A stretch of 64,000 bases of DNA from Avedoeria sp964651245 (GTDB lineage Bacteria; Chloroflexota; Anaerolineae; Epilineales; Epilineaceae). Where the stretch lies: NCBI GenBank assembly GCA_964651245.1, contig CAZYVI010000020.1, forward strand, positions 20,474 to 84,473. Direction: 5' to 3'. The stretch's first letter is position 1; every line of letters begins with the position of its first letter. The notes beneath the pieces are model-generated. The model did no database searches. It saw only the letters and a program-made list of their open reading frames with translations, and had not been told where the DNA came from. The position numbers and the translations under genes are program-made. Positions 17,676-24,900 of this stretch are shown piece by piece.

Positions 17676-18794
17676 TCAGCGGTCCGCCGCGCTGCCGACC
17701 GACAGCCGGACGTCGCCGCTGTCCGTCGACAGCGCCACCGACGGCCCGCCAGCGCCGACGCGGCCGACCCACGGCGTTCCGCGGTCGGCGGCGCGGGCAA
17801 CGTCCGCGGCGCGGCCGGCGTCGACGAACGGCGCCTCGACCGAGCCGAAGCGGGTGTGGAGCGTGGCCTCGGCGCCGGCGCCCGGTGGCAGCGAGACGTC
17901 GACATCGCCAAAGCGCGTCGAGGCCTCGATCCCGCCGGCCAAGCGGGTCAGGACGAGGCGGACGTCGCCGCTGTCGGAGGCGGCGACGAGGTGGGCAGCT
18001 TCGGCCCCGGCGACGTCCACGTCGCCGAAGCGCGTCCGCAGCACGATCCCGGCGGCGGCCGTGGCGCGCACGGCGGCGGCGTCGATGTCGCCCGACGACG
18101 ACTCCGCCTGGAGCGCCTTGACGCGGACGCGCGCGAGGCGGACGTCGCCGAACTCGGTGGCCAGCTCGACCGCGCCGGCGGGCGCCTCGATGTCGCGCGC
18201 CTCGACATCGCCCGCGGCGCTGCGGGCGCGGACGCCGTCGCGCCCGCCGACCACCGCCACGTCGCCGAAGTCCGTCTCGACCGCGATGGGGCCGGCCACG
18301 CCGTCGACGGCGATGTCCCCGGCCCGGGTGCGGGCCGAGAGCGACGCCCCGGCGGCGGCGGGTAGCCGGATCGCGACGTCGACGCCGGGCGCGATGCGCC
18401 GGCCCCCGGCCGCGTCGGCGCCGGTCCACCGGACCTCGAGCCGTCCGTCGGCGAAGCGGATCGTCGGCGAGATCGACGCCAACGCGGCCAGGCCGGCGTC
18501 GCGGTCGTCGGCGCGAACGGTCGGGGTGACGACGACGACGGCGGCGACGCCGCCGGCGGTGACGCGGACATCGCCGCGGTCGATCGCCACCTCGACGGTG
18601 ACGCCGGTCGGCACGGCGAGGGTGCGCTCGACGGGTGTACCCTGGATGACGAACGCGCCGCCGCCCAGCTCGACGGCGCCGAAGCCGGCGAACCAGCCGT
18701 CGCGGTGGGCGATCGCGGCGGCGACGCCGAGGCCGATCATCGTGGCCAGCAGGGCGAGCACCACGGCGCCGATCGCGAGGGTGCGCAGTCGCAT
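17676..18794 (-). CDS. DUF4097 beta-helix envelope protein
   Basis: 372 residues. An N-terminal membrane segment (TLAIGAVVLALLATMIGLGV) is followed by many short beta repeats of the DUF4097 pattern, for example GDIAVDGVAGPIAVETDFGDVAVVGG and TRFGDVDVAGAE. These fold as a right-handed beta-helix outside the membrane. The family is linked to envelope-stress ECF regulons and has no known enzymatic activity. GAAAGGA lies upstream of the ATG. It is divergent from the sigma gene, with an ECF-type promoter (TGAAAC-N16-CGTCCAA) directly upstream. Confidence 0.82.
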   Translation of the reverse strand: MRLRTLAIGAVVLALLATMIGLGVAAAIAHRDGWFAGFGAVELGGGAFVIQGTPVERTLAVPTGVTVEVAIDRGDVRVTAGGVAAVVVVTPTVRADDRDAGLAALASISPTIRFADGRLEVRWTGADAAGGRRIAPGVDVAIRLPAAAGASLSARTRAGDIAVDGVAGPIAVETDFGDVAVVGGRDGVRARSAAGDVEARDIEAPAGAVELATEFGDVRLARVRVKALQAESSSGDIDAAAVRATAAAGIVLRTRFGDVDVAGAEAAHLVAASDSGDVRLVLTRLAGGIEASTRFGDVDVSLPPGAGAEATLHTRFGSVEAPFVDAGRAADVARAADRGTPWVGRVGAGGPSVALSTDSGDVRLSVGSAADR

Positions 18795-18849
18795 GGGCGG
18801 TCCTTTCGGGGGCGGGCATCGCGGCGGAGGGACGCGATCGCTAGCCTTG

Positions 18850-18875
18850 GACGGACCGGCGCGGCATAAGTTTCA
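18850..18875 (-). promoter_or_regulatory. ECF-type promoter driving DUF4097/DUF6249 genes
   Basis: On the minus strand, TGAAAC (18875-18870), a 16-base spacer, then CGTC (18853-18850) followed by CAA. TGAAAC with CGTC/CGTA at this spacing is the consensus of ECF sigma factors such as Bacillus SigW and SigM. The DUF4097 start is about 55 bases downstream. Confidence 0.75.
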
Positions 18876-18888
18876 TGCGGCGCGCGGC

Positions 18889-18915
18889 TGAAACCTGGCC
18901 GCGGAGAATGCCGTC
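18889..18915 (+). promoter_or_regulatory. ECF-type promoter driving the sigma gene (autoregulation)
   Basis: On the plus strand, TGAAAC (18889-18894), a 17-base spacer, then CGTC (18912-18915) followed by CAA. It shares both hexamers and the CAA extension with the divergent promoter 14 bases away, so both are probably read by the same sigma factor encoded at 19023. Confidence 0.75.
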
Positions 18916-19022
18916 CAATCACTCAGCCCACCGGTCACGCGCCGCCCGTTCGCGCGGCGCGCCGTCGGGACGAGGCGCGCCGGCCGCTGCCACGGCCGGC
19001 GTCCACCAGGGAGGTCTCTCGC

Positions 19023-20099
19023 ATGTCGATCGCGGCGTCACCGCCGACCCGATGGCCGATGGCGTCCCGCGGCGCCGAGACGTCGTCGACGGCGGACGAC
19101 GCGTCCGCCCTGGCGCGCGCCGCCGCCGGCGACCCCGACGCGTTCGCGGCGATCGTGCGGCGGCATGGGCGGGCGATCCACCATCTGGCCGCCCAGCTGC
19201 TGCCCGACGCGCACGACGCCGAGGACGCCGCGCAGGAGGTGTTCGTGCGCGCCTGGCGCGCCCGGGCCGGCTTTCGGGCCGAGGCCGAGGTGCGGACGTG
19301 GCTCTACCGCATCGCGCTGAACGTCTGCTACGACCGCCGCCCACGGCTGCGGCGCGACATGGCGGCGCTCGACCTCGACGCGTTGGGCAGCGCGGTCGAC
19401 GGCGGCGCGGTCGACGACGGCGCGCCGCTCGACGAGCGCCTCGGGCGGGCGCAGGTGGCGGCGGCGGTGCGGGCGGCCGTGGCCGAGCTGCCGGCGGGCT
19501 ACCGCCTGCTGTTGACGCTACGTCACTTCGACGAGTTGAGCTACGACGAGATCGCCGGCGTGACCGGCCTGCCGCTGGGGACGGTCAAGACCGGCATCCA
19601 CCGCGCGCGCGGCCGGCTGCGCGCGCGCCTGTCCGCGATCGTCGGCGCCTTGCCGGCGTTCGACCCACTTCGGGAGGTCGGGGATATGAGCGATCGCCGC
19701 CGATCGGCCGCCGTGCCGCTGTCCGAGGCCGCGCTCGACGAGGCCCTGGCGCACTGGCCGCTGGCGCCGCTGCCGCCCGGCTTCGCCGCGGCGACGCTGC
19801 GGCGGGTTGAGCGCGCGCCGCGCTTCCGGCTGGCCGCGGGAGACGTCGTTGGCGCGCTGGTGGCGGCGCTGGTCGTGGTCGTAGCCAGCGCCGCGGCCGG
19901 CGCGGGCTGGCTCGAGGCGGATCGCGTGATGGGTGGCGACGCGGGCATGGCGGTCGCGCGCTGGTGGCTGGGCGTGCGGCCCGCCGACCCCCGCGTGCCG
20001 TGGCTGGCGGCGGCGGCGGTGGCGATGGCCGCGGCGGCGCTGGGCGTCGTGGCCGCCGTCGGCCGATCGCCGCGCGCCTGGGTGGCGCGCGCCCGCTAG
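19023..20099 (+). CDS. ECF sigma factor fused in frame to a two-helix membrane domain
   Basis: 358 residues. Region 2 spans ~28-105 (DAEDAAQEVFVRAWRAR, RTWLYRIALNVCYD) and region 4 spans ~145-205 (YRLLLTLRHFDELSYDEIA, LPLGTVKTGIHRARGRL). A normal ECF sigma ends here, but the frame continues for about 150 residues. These contain a hydrophilic segment starting MSDRRRSAAVPLSE and two transmembrane helices (~274-296 and ~326-346). The tail resembles the small membrane protein (anti-sigma or partner) usually encoded by the next gene. GGGAGG precedes the ATG at 19023. An internal Shine-Dalgarno and ATG at codon 222 suggest the tail may also be made separately. It ends in a CTAG shared with the desaturase gene. 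Confidence 0.8.
   Translation: MSIAASPPTRWPMASRGAETSSTADDASALARAAAGDPDAFAAIVRRHGRAIHHLAAQLLPDAHDAEDAAQEVFVRAWRARAGFRAEAEVRTWLYRIALNVCYDRRPRLRRDMAALDLDALGSAVDGGAVDDGAPLDERLGRAQVAAAVRAAVAELPAGYRLLLTLRHFDELSYDEIAGVTGLPLGTVKTGIHRARGRLRARLSAIVGALPAFDPLREVGDMSDRRRSAAVPLSEAALDEALAHWPLAPLPPGFAAATLRRVERAPRFRLAAGDVVGALVAALVVVVASAAAGAGWLEADRVMGGDAGMAVARWWLGVRPADPRVPWLAAAAVAMAAAALGVVAAVGRSPRAWVARAR
19672..19688 (+). promoter_or_regulatory. Internal ribosome binding site and ATG inside the sigma-membrane fusion
   Basis: GGGAGG (19672-19677), 8 bases, then ATG (19686-19688), in frame with the fused gene at codon 222 and exactly at the sigma/tail junction. Translation from here would give a 137-residue two-helix membrane protein independent of the sigma domain. 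Confidence 0.6.
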
Positions 20100-21097
20100 G
20101 GCCGCGAGCGGCCGATCGCGCGGCGCGGCGGCTCGGCGTCGCGCTCCGCGGCGACCGTCGCGCCGGGCGCGCCGCGGTGCCGATCGGCGGCGCTCCGGCC
20201 CGCGCCGGCGCGCCGCCGCGCCTGGCGCTCGCGCGGGACGCGGTAGACGTCCTTGGCCAGGCCGAGCGCCTCCATGAGCCGGATCACGTAGCCCGACAGG
20301 TCGACCTGCCACCACCGCAGGCCGTGGAAGGCCGAGCGCGGGAACGCGTGGTGGTTGTTGTGCCACCCTTCGCCCAGCGCCAGCACGCCGACGAGGGCGT
20401 TGTTGCGGCTGACGTCCTTCGTGTCGAACATCCGGCGTCCGAACATGTGGCAGACCGAGTTGACGCTCCAGGTGATGTGGTGCGTGACGCCGATCCGGAT
20501 CAGCCCGCCCCAGACGAGCGCCATCCAAGCCGCCGGCCATGACCAGGGCGCCGCCGGCGCCAGCGGGCTGCCGACGAGCCCGCCGATGACGAACGGCACC
20601 AGCAGGCCGACTCCGACCCAGACGATGAACGTGCGCTCGAACCAGTTCACCAGCCGGTCGCCGACGAGCTGCGGCACATAGCGCTCCGGGTCGCCGTGGA
20701 AGCCGGACCACATCCAACCCAGGTGGGCGTGCCAGAACCCCTCGAGCGGGCTGTGGGGGTCGCCCTCGGCGTCGGAGTGGACGTGGTGCTCGGCGTGGAT
20801 CGCCGCCCAGTTCAGGGCGCCGCCCTCGACCGCCATCGAACCCAGCGCCAACCAGAACGCGCGGACCCAGGCCGGCGCCTCGAAGCTGCGATGGGTCAGC
20901 ATGCGGTGGAAGCCGACGGTGATGCCGAGGCCGGTCACCAGCCAGCCGCCGACGAGGAGGCCGAGGTCGAGCGGCGTGACGAGCCGCATCCAGACGGCGT
21001 GGACGGCGTAGGCGCCGGCCGCGAGCGGGCCGAGCACGAAGACGAGCAGCAGGACCCGGCGCAGCGCTTCGGCGCGCGCCGACGGGGCGTGGGACAT
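20096..21097 (-). CDS. Acyl-CoA/acyl-lipid delta-9 fatty acid desaturase
   Basis: 333 residues with the three histidine boxes of membrane di-iron desaturases: HRMLTH (residues 64-69), HAEHH (101-105) and a late HNNHH. Hydrophobic helices lie between the boxes. It would introduce a double bond into membrane fatty acids and so adjust fluidity. GAGGG precedes the ATG. A basic C-terminal extension of about 40 residues beyond the core is rich in Arg and Ala. It converges on the sigma gene and overlaps it by the 4 bases CTAG. Confidence 0.9.
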   Translation of the reverse strand: MSHAPSARAEALRRVLLLVFVLGPLAAGAYAVHAVWMRLVTPLDLGLLVGGWLVTGLGITVGFHRMLTHRSFEAPAWVRAFWLALGSMAVEGGALNWAAIHAEHHVHSDAEGDPHSPLEGFWHAHLGWMWSGFHGDPERYVPQLVGDRLVNWFERTFIVWVGVGLLVPFVIGGLVGSPLAPAAPWSWPAAWMALVWGGLIRIGVTHHITWSVNSVCHMFGRRMFDTKDVSRNNALVGVLALGEGWHNNHHAFPRSAFHGLRWWQVDLSGYVIRLMEALGLAKDVYRVPRERQARRRAGAGRSAADRHRGAPGATVAAERDAEPPRRAIGRSRP

Positions 21098-21306
21098 GGT
21101 GAACCCTCGTCGAGGTCGGGACGGTCCGGCGCGCTCGGCGGCCGGACGCGGGCGAAGACGGTCGGCGATGCCCTCCCGCCGCCGCGCGGCGCGCCGTGCC
21201 GGGCGGTGGACGACGAGGGCTCGGATGGCTACAACACGGCCGGGCCGCCTCGGTTGCGGTCGGCCTTCGCCGACGGCCCGGCGGCGACGGGTGCCGCCGC
21301 TTCACG

Positions 21307-22137
21307 TTATGTCCGGTCGCCGGTCGTCAGGCGATGCAGGCAGACCGCCGCCGCCACGGCGACGTTCAGCGAGTCGATGCCGCGGCGCATCGGGATGCGC
21401 ACGCGGTGGTCGGCCAGCGCCAGCGCGGCGTCGCTCAACCCGTGCCCCTCGGTGCCGACGACGAGCGCCAGGCGGCGCGGCCGCGGCGCGTCGTCGAGCG
21501 CGACCGCGCCGGGACCGGTGGCGGCGGCGACGATCGCGCAGCCCCAGCGGTCGCGCAGCGCCGCCAGGTCGGCCGGCCAGTCGGCGCTGCGGGCCGTCGG
21601 CACGTCGAGGGCGTGGCCGATCGACATCCGGAGGCAGCGGCGGTAGAGCGGGTCGTGGCAGCGCGGGCTGAGGACGACGGCGTCGACGGCGAACGCGGCG
21701 GCGTTGCGCAGCAGCATGCCCAGGTTGTCGTGGTGGGTGATGTCCTCGCAGACCAACACCGTGAGGGGCGCCGTCCGATCGAGGGGCGGCGGCAGCGCGA
21801 CGGCGAGCGTCTGCGCGCCCGGCGGCGGCCGCCAGCCGACCGCCAGGACGCCGCGGTGGAGGTCGAAGCCGACCACGGCGCGCAGCACGGCGTCGGACAC
21901 CACGTACAACGGCACGTCGGCCGGGACGTGCGGCGCGATCCGCGCCAGCTGCGCCCGCTGCACGAGCACCGACTTCGTGCGCCCCGGCACGGCCAGCATC
22001 CGCTCGACGATCAACGCCTGCTCGCCGATGAACAGCCCGGGACGACCGGCTGCGCCCCGCAGGTCGCGGTCGCGCACCGCGCGGTAGTCGTCCAGGCGCG
22101 CGTCATCGGGATCATCGATCCGGATCGGCTCGGACAC
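21307..22137 (-). CDS. SpoU/TrmH-family RNA 2'-O-ribose methyltransferase
   Basis: 276 residues from a GTG with GAGGT eight bases upstream. The N-terminal substrate-binding domain (GLFIGEQALIVERMLA) is followed by the SPOUT knot motifs: ITHHDNLGMLLRNAAAFAVD (motif 1), LALVVGTEGHGLSDAAL (motif 2) and RIPMRRGIDSLNVAVAAAV (motif 3). It would methylate a ribose 2'-OH in rRNA or tRNA. It is divergent from the FKBP lipoprotein. Confidence 0.9.
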   Translation of the reverse strand: MSEPIRIDDPDDARLDDYRAVRDRDLRGAAGRPGLFIGEQALIVERMLAVPGRTKSVLVQRAQLARIAPHVPADVPLYVVSDAVLRAVVGFDLHRGVLAVGWRPPPGAQTLAVALPPPLDRTAPLTVLVCEDITHHDNLGMLLRNAAAFAVDAVVLSPRCHDPLYRRCLRMSIGHALDVPTARSADWPADLAALRDRWGCAIVAAATGPGAVALDDAPRPRRLALVVGTEGHGLSDAALALADHRVRIPMRRGIDSLNVAVAAAVCLHRLTTGDRT

Positions 22138-22191
22138 GGCGGGACCTCGCGCGCGGCGCTCGAGCGGTGGGCGATAGCGCGCGCGCCAGGG

Positions 22192-22221
22192 TTGACCCGG
22201 CGCGCGTGCGCACCCTAGGAT
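22192..22221 (+). promoter_or_regulatory. Sigma-70 promoter for FKBP lipoprotein
   Basis: -35 TTGACC (22192-22197), 18-base spacer, -10 TAGGAT (22216-22221). The ATG is about 87 bases downstream. Confidence 0.65.
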
Positions 22222-22307
22222 AGCCCGTCGCGCCGCCGGCCCACGCCCCGAGGCATCGGACGTCGACGCGCCCCCTTGAACGCAACCCAGCAAGAAAGCG
22301 AGCCTCC

Positions 22308-22886
22308 ATGAACCGCATTCGCCACGCGGCGCTCCTCGGCGCCGTCCTGTTGCCGCTCCTGGCCGGTTGCGGCCAGCCGGCCGACGACGCCGCCGACCCG
22401 ATCACCGGCGCGCCGACCACGGCGGCCGCCGGCGCCGCCGACGTCGCCGTGCCGACGACGGCCGCCGCGCCCGCCGACGCCCAACCGGCCGCCGTCAGCC
22501 AGCTGTGCGCCAGCGATCCGCAGCCGCCCGACGTCTCGGGCAGCGACTTCGTCGAGCTCGAGGGCGGGCTCAAGATCAAGGACGTCGTCGTCGGCACCGG
22601 GGCGGAAGTGCAGCCGGGCATGGCGACCGCCATGCACTACGCCGGCTTCCTCGAGGACGGCACGCGCTTCGACACGAGCTGCACGCGGGGCGAGCCGCTG
22701 CCGACCGACCTCAGCCCGGGCAGCCTGATCGACGGCTGGATCCAGGGCATCCCGGGCATGAAGGTCGGCGGCCGCCGGACCCTGGTGATCCCGGCCGCGC
22801 TCGGCTACGGCGCCTCGGGCTACCCGCCGGTGATCCCGCCGGACGCGACGCTGATCTTCGACGTCGAGGTGATGGAGAGCCGCTAG
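22308..22886 (+). CDS. FKBP-type peptidyl-prolyl cis-trans isomerase lipoprotein
   Basis: 192 residues. A signal peptide ends in the lipobox LLAGC (Cys21) and is followed by an Ala/Thr/Asp linker to ~residue 75. The FKBP domain follows: KDVVVGTGAEVQPGMATAMHYAGFLEDGTRFDTS, then GWIQGIPGMKVGGRRTLVIPAALGYGA and IFDVEVME. It is a membrane-anchored foldase for proteins outside the cytoplasm. The metallopeptidase gene starts two bases after its stop. Confidence 0.93.
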   Translation: MNRIRHAALLGAVLLPLLAGCGQPADDAADPITGAPTTAAAGAADVAVPTTAAAPADAQPAAVSQLCASDPQPPDVSGSDFVELEGGLKIKDVVVGTGAEVQPGMATAMHYAGFLEDGTRFDTSCTRGEPLPTDLSPGSLIDGWIQGIPGMKVGGRRTLVIPAALGYGASGYPPVIPPDATLIFDVEVMESR

Positions 22887-22888
22887 CC

Positions 22889-24850
22889 GTGGATCCGGCC
22901 GGCCTCGCCACCGCCGCCCACGCCGCCGTCGCGGCGCGCCACGGCCCCGCCGCGGCCGACCGCGCCGCGGCGGGCATCGCGCGCGCCGCGGCGCGCTGGC
23001 GGGACGACGACGGGTCGGCCGAGGCGTTCGCGGCGCTGTGCGCCGAACTCTGGGTCGAGGAGGCGGACGACCGCGCCCGCCTCCTCGACCGCCTCGAGGC
23101 CGTGATCGACGCCGTCGACGGGCACCTCTACGAGATCCGTCGCGCGCTGCGACGCTGGACCGACCTCGAAGGGCCGGCCCTGCCGGCGTTCGATGGCCTG
23201 GCGGCGGTGTTCGACCCGGCGCCGGGCCTCGACGACCAGTGGTATGCCCAGCGCCTGGCCTTCGCAGCGTTGTTGAACTTCGACGCGCCCGACCTGGCGA
23301 CGATGCAGGCGGCGGGCCACGCCTGGACGGCCGACGACTGGGCGGCGGCGCGGGTGGCGCAGCGGTTCCGGTCGCGGTTGTCGCCCGCGCTTGGGCACGC
23401 CCGCCGCGCCGCGCTCCACGCCGCCGACGACTTCGTCAACGCCCAGCACGTCCAGGTCGGCCACCTCGTCGACGCCGACGGGCGCCGCGTCGGCGGGCTC
23501 GGCCGCCCCCTCGTAGCCCACTGGCTCGTGCGCCAGGCGATCCGCGACGGCTACCGCAGCGCCGACCCGGCCGCCGGCCGGGCCCGCCAGCGCGCGCTGG
23601 CGTGGGTCATGCGCCGCACGATCGACGGCACGCTGCCGCGCGCCCAGCTCGCGCCCGGCGCGGACGCACCGTGGGATCCGGCGGCCAACACGATCGCGGA
23701 CCAGGCGGTGGCCGAGGGCGCGCAGCTCGGGCCGGAGCGCTACGCGCGCTGGCTGGCGCTGTTCCGGGTGGCGCAGGCCGAGGACGCCGAAGACCCGACG
23801 TCGGGCTCGGCGATCGAGCGCGCCTGCGACCGCGACCGCGAGATCGCCGCCGCCGACGTCGAGCGGATCCTCGTCGACCTTCTCGATGCGCCCGAGCGCC
23901 GGACGATCGAGGCCTGGCTCGTCGGGCGCCTCGGCCGGCCGCTCGAGCCGTTCGACATCTACTTCGACGCCGCCTTGCCCGGCGTCGACGCCGCCGACCT
24001 CGATGCGCGGGTGGCCGAGCGCTTTCCCGATGCCGCCGCCCTCGAGGCCGCGCTGCCCGACATCCTGGCCGGGCTCGGCTTCAACGCCGCCGACGCCGAC
24101 TTCCTCGGCCGGCGCGTGCGCGTCGAGATCGCGCGCGGCGCCGGCCATGCCTCGCCGCCCGGCATCGCCGAGCGGCCGGCCTGGCTGCGGACGAACGGCC
24201 GCGGCGGCCGCCTCGACTGGAGCGGCTTCGACATCGCCCTGCACGAGCTGGGGCACAACGTCGAGCAGCTGGTGAGCCTCCACCGCGTGCCGCGGCCGGC
24301 GCTGCGCGGCGTGCCCAACACCGCCTGCAGCGAAGCGTTCGCGTTCCTGTTCCAAGCCGAGGCCCGCCGCGTCCTCGGGCTGGCCGACGACGTCGGGCAG
24401 GCGCGCGCGGCCGCCGCGGTCACCGTCGAGACGGCGCTCGACGCCCTCCAGGTCGCCGGACCGGCCCTGCTCGAGCTCGACGTCTGGCGCTGGCTCTACG
24501 CCCATCCGGACGCGGACGCTGCCGCGCTGCGCGACGCCGTGCTCGAGCGCGCCGGCGCGCTTTGGCGCCGGCACTACGGCGCCTACGGCGACGACCCCTA
24601 CGCGCTGCTGGCGGCCTACCAGCACATGATCGCCTACCCGCTCTACCTGCCGAACTACGCCATCGGCCACGTGATCGGCCACCAGATCCGACGCCACCTG
24701 GCCGGCGGCGACATGGCGGCCGAGACGCTGCGCATCTGCGCCATCGGCCGCCTGACGCCGGCCTTGTGGCTCGAGCGCGCGGTCGGCGCCGCGCTCGACG
24801 CCCGCGGCCTCGTGGCCGACGCCGCGGCAGCGGTGGCCGTGCTGGGGTGA
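22889..24850 (+). CDS. M3-like zinc metallopeptidase
   Basis: 653 residues from a GTG two bases after the FKBP stop. The zinc site HELGH is at residues 452-456, with a third ligand Glu in CSEAFAF at residue 482, 26 residues after the second His. This spacing is that of M3 oligoendopeptidases (gluzincins). The long helical N-terminus is typical of M3 enzymes, which enclose short peptide substrates. Sequence around the motif (FDIALHELGHNVEQL) is divergent from PepF, so the family assignment is tentative. There is no signal peptide, so it is probably cytosolic, although the upstream gene encodes a secreted foldase. Confidence 0.78.
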   Translation: MDPAGLATAAHAAVAARHGPAAADRAAAGIARAAARWRDDDGSAEAFAALCAELWVEEADDRARLLDRLEAVIDAVDGHLYEIRRALRRWTDLEGPALPAFDGLAAVFDPAPGLDDQWYAQRLAFAALLNFDAPDLATMQAAGHAWTADDWAAARVAQRFRSRLSPALGHARRAALHAADDFVNAQHVQVGHLVDADGRRVGGLGRPLVAHWLVRQAIRDGYRSADPAAGRARQRALAWVMRRTIDGTLPRAQLAPGADAPWDPAANTIADQAVAEGAQLGPERYARWLALFRVAQAEDAEDPTSGSAIERACDRDREIAAADVERILVDLLDAPERRTIEAWLVGRLGRPLEPFDIYFDAALPGVDAADLDARVAERFPDAAALEAALPDILAGLGFNAADADFLGRRVRVEIARGAGHASPPGIAERPAWLRTNGRGGRLDWSGFDIALHELGHNVEQLVSLHRVPRPALRGVPNTACSEAFAFLFQAEARRVLGLADDVGQARAAAAVTVETALDALQVAGPALLELDVWRWLYAHPDADAAALRDAVLERAGALWRRHYGAYGDDPYALLAAYQHMIAYPLYLPNYAIGHVIGHQIRRHLAGGDMAAETLRICAIGRLTPALWLERAVGAALDARGLVADAAAAVAVLG

Positions 24851-24900
24851 CGCCGCGTCGCCGGCGTGTCGCCGAGTACCGATTCGGCGCCCGGTGCGTC

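Noticed and set aside
13649..18121. Plus-strand open frame of ~1,490 codons antisense to the ABC, endonuclease and DUF4097 genes
   Set aside because: Stop-free antisense frames are expected in very GC-rich coding DNA. The translation is Arg/Gly/Ala noise, while the opposite strand encodes recognisable proteins.
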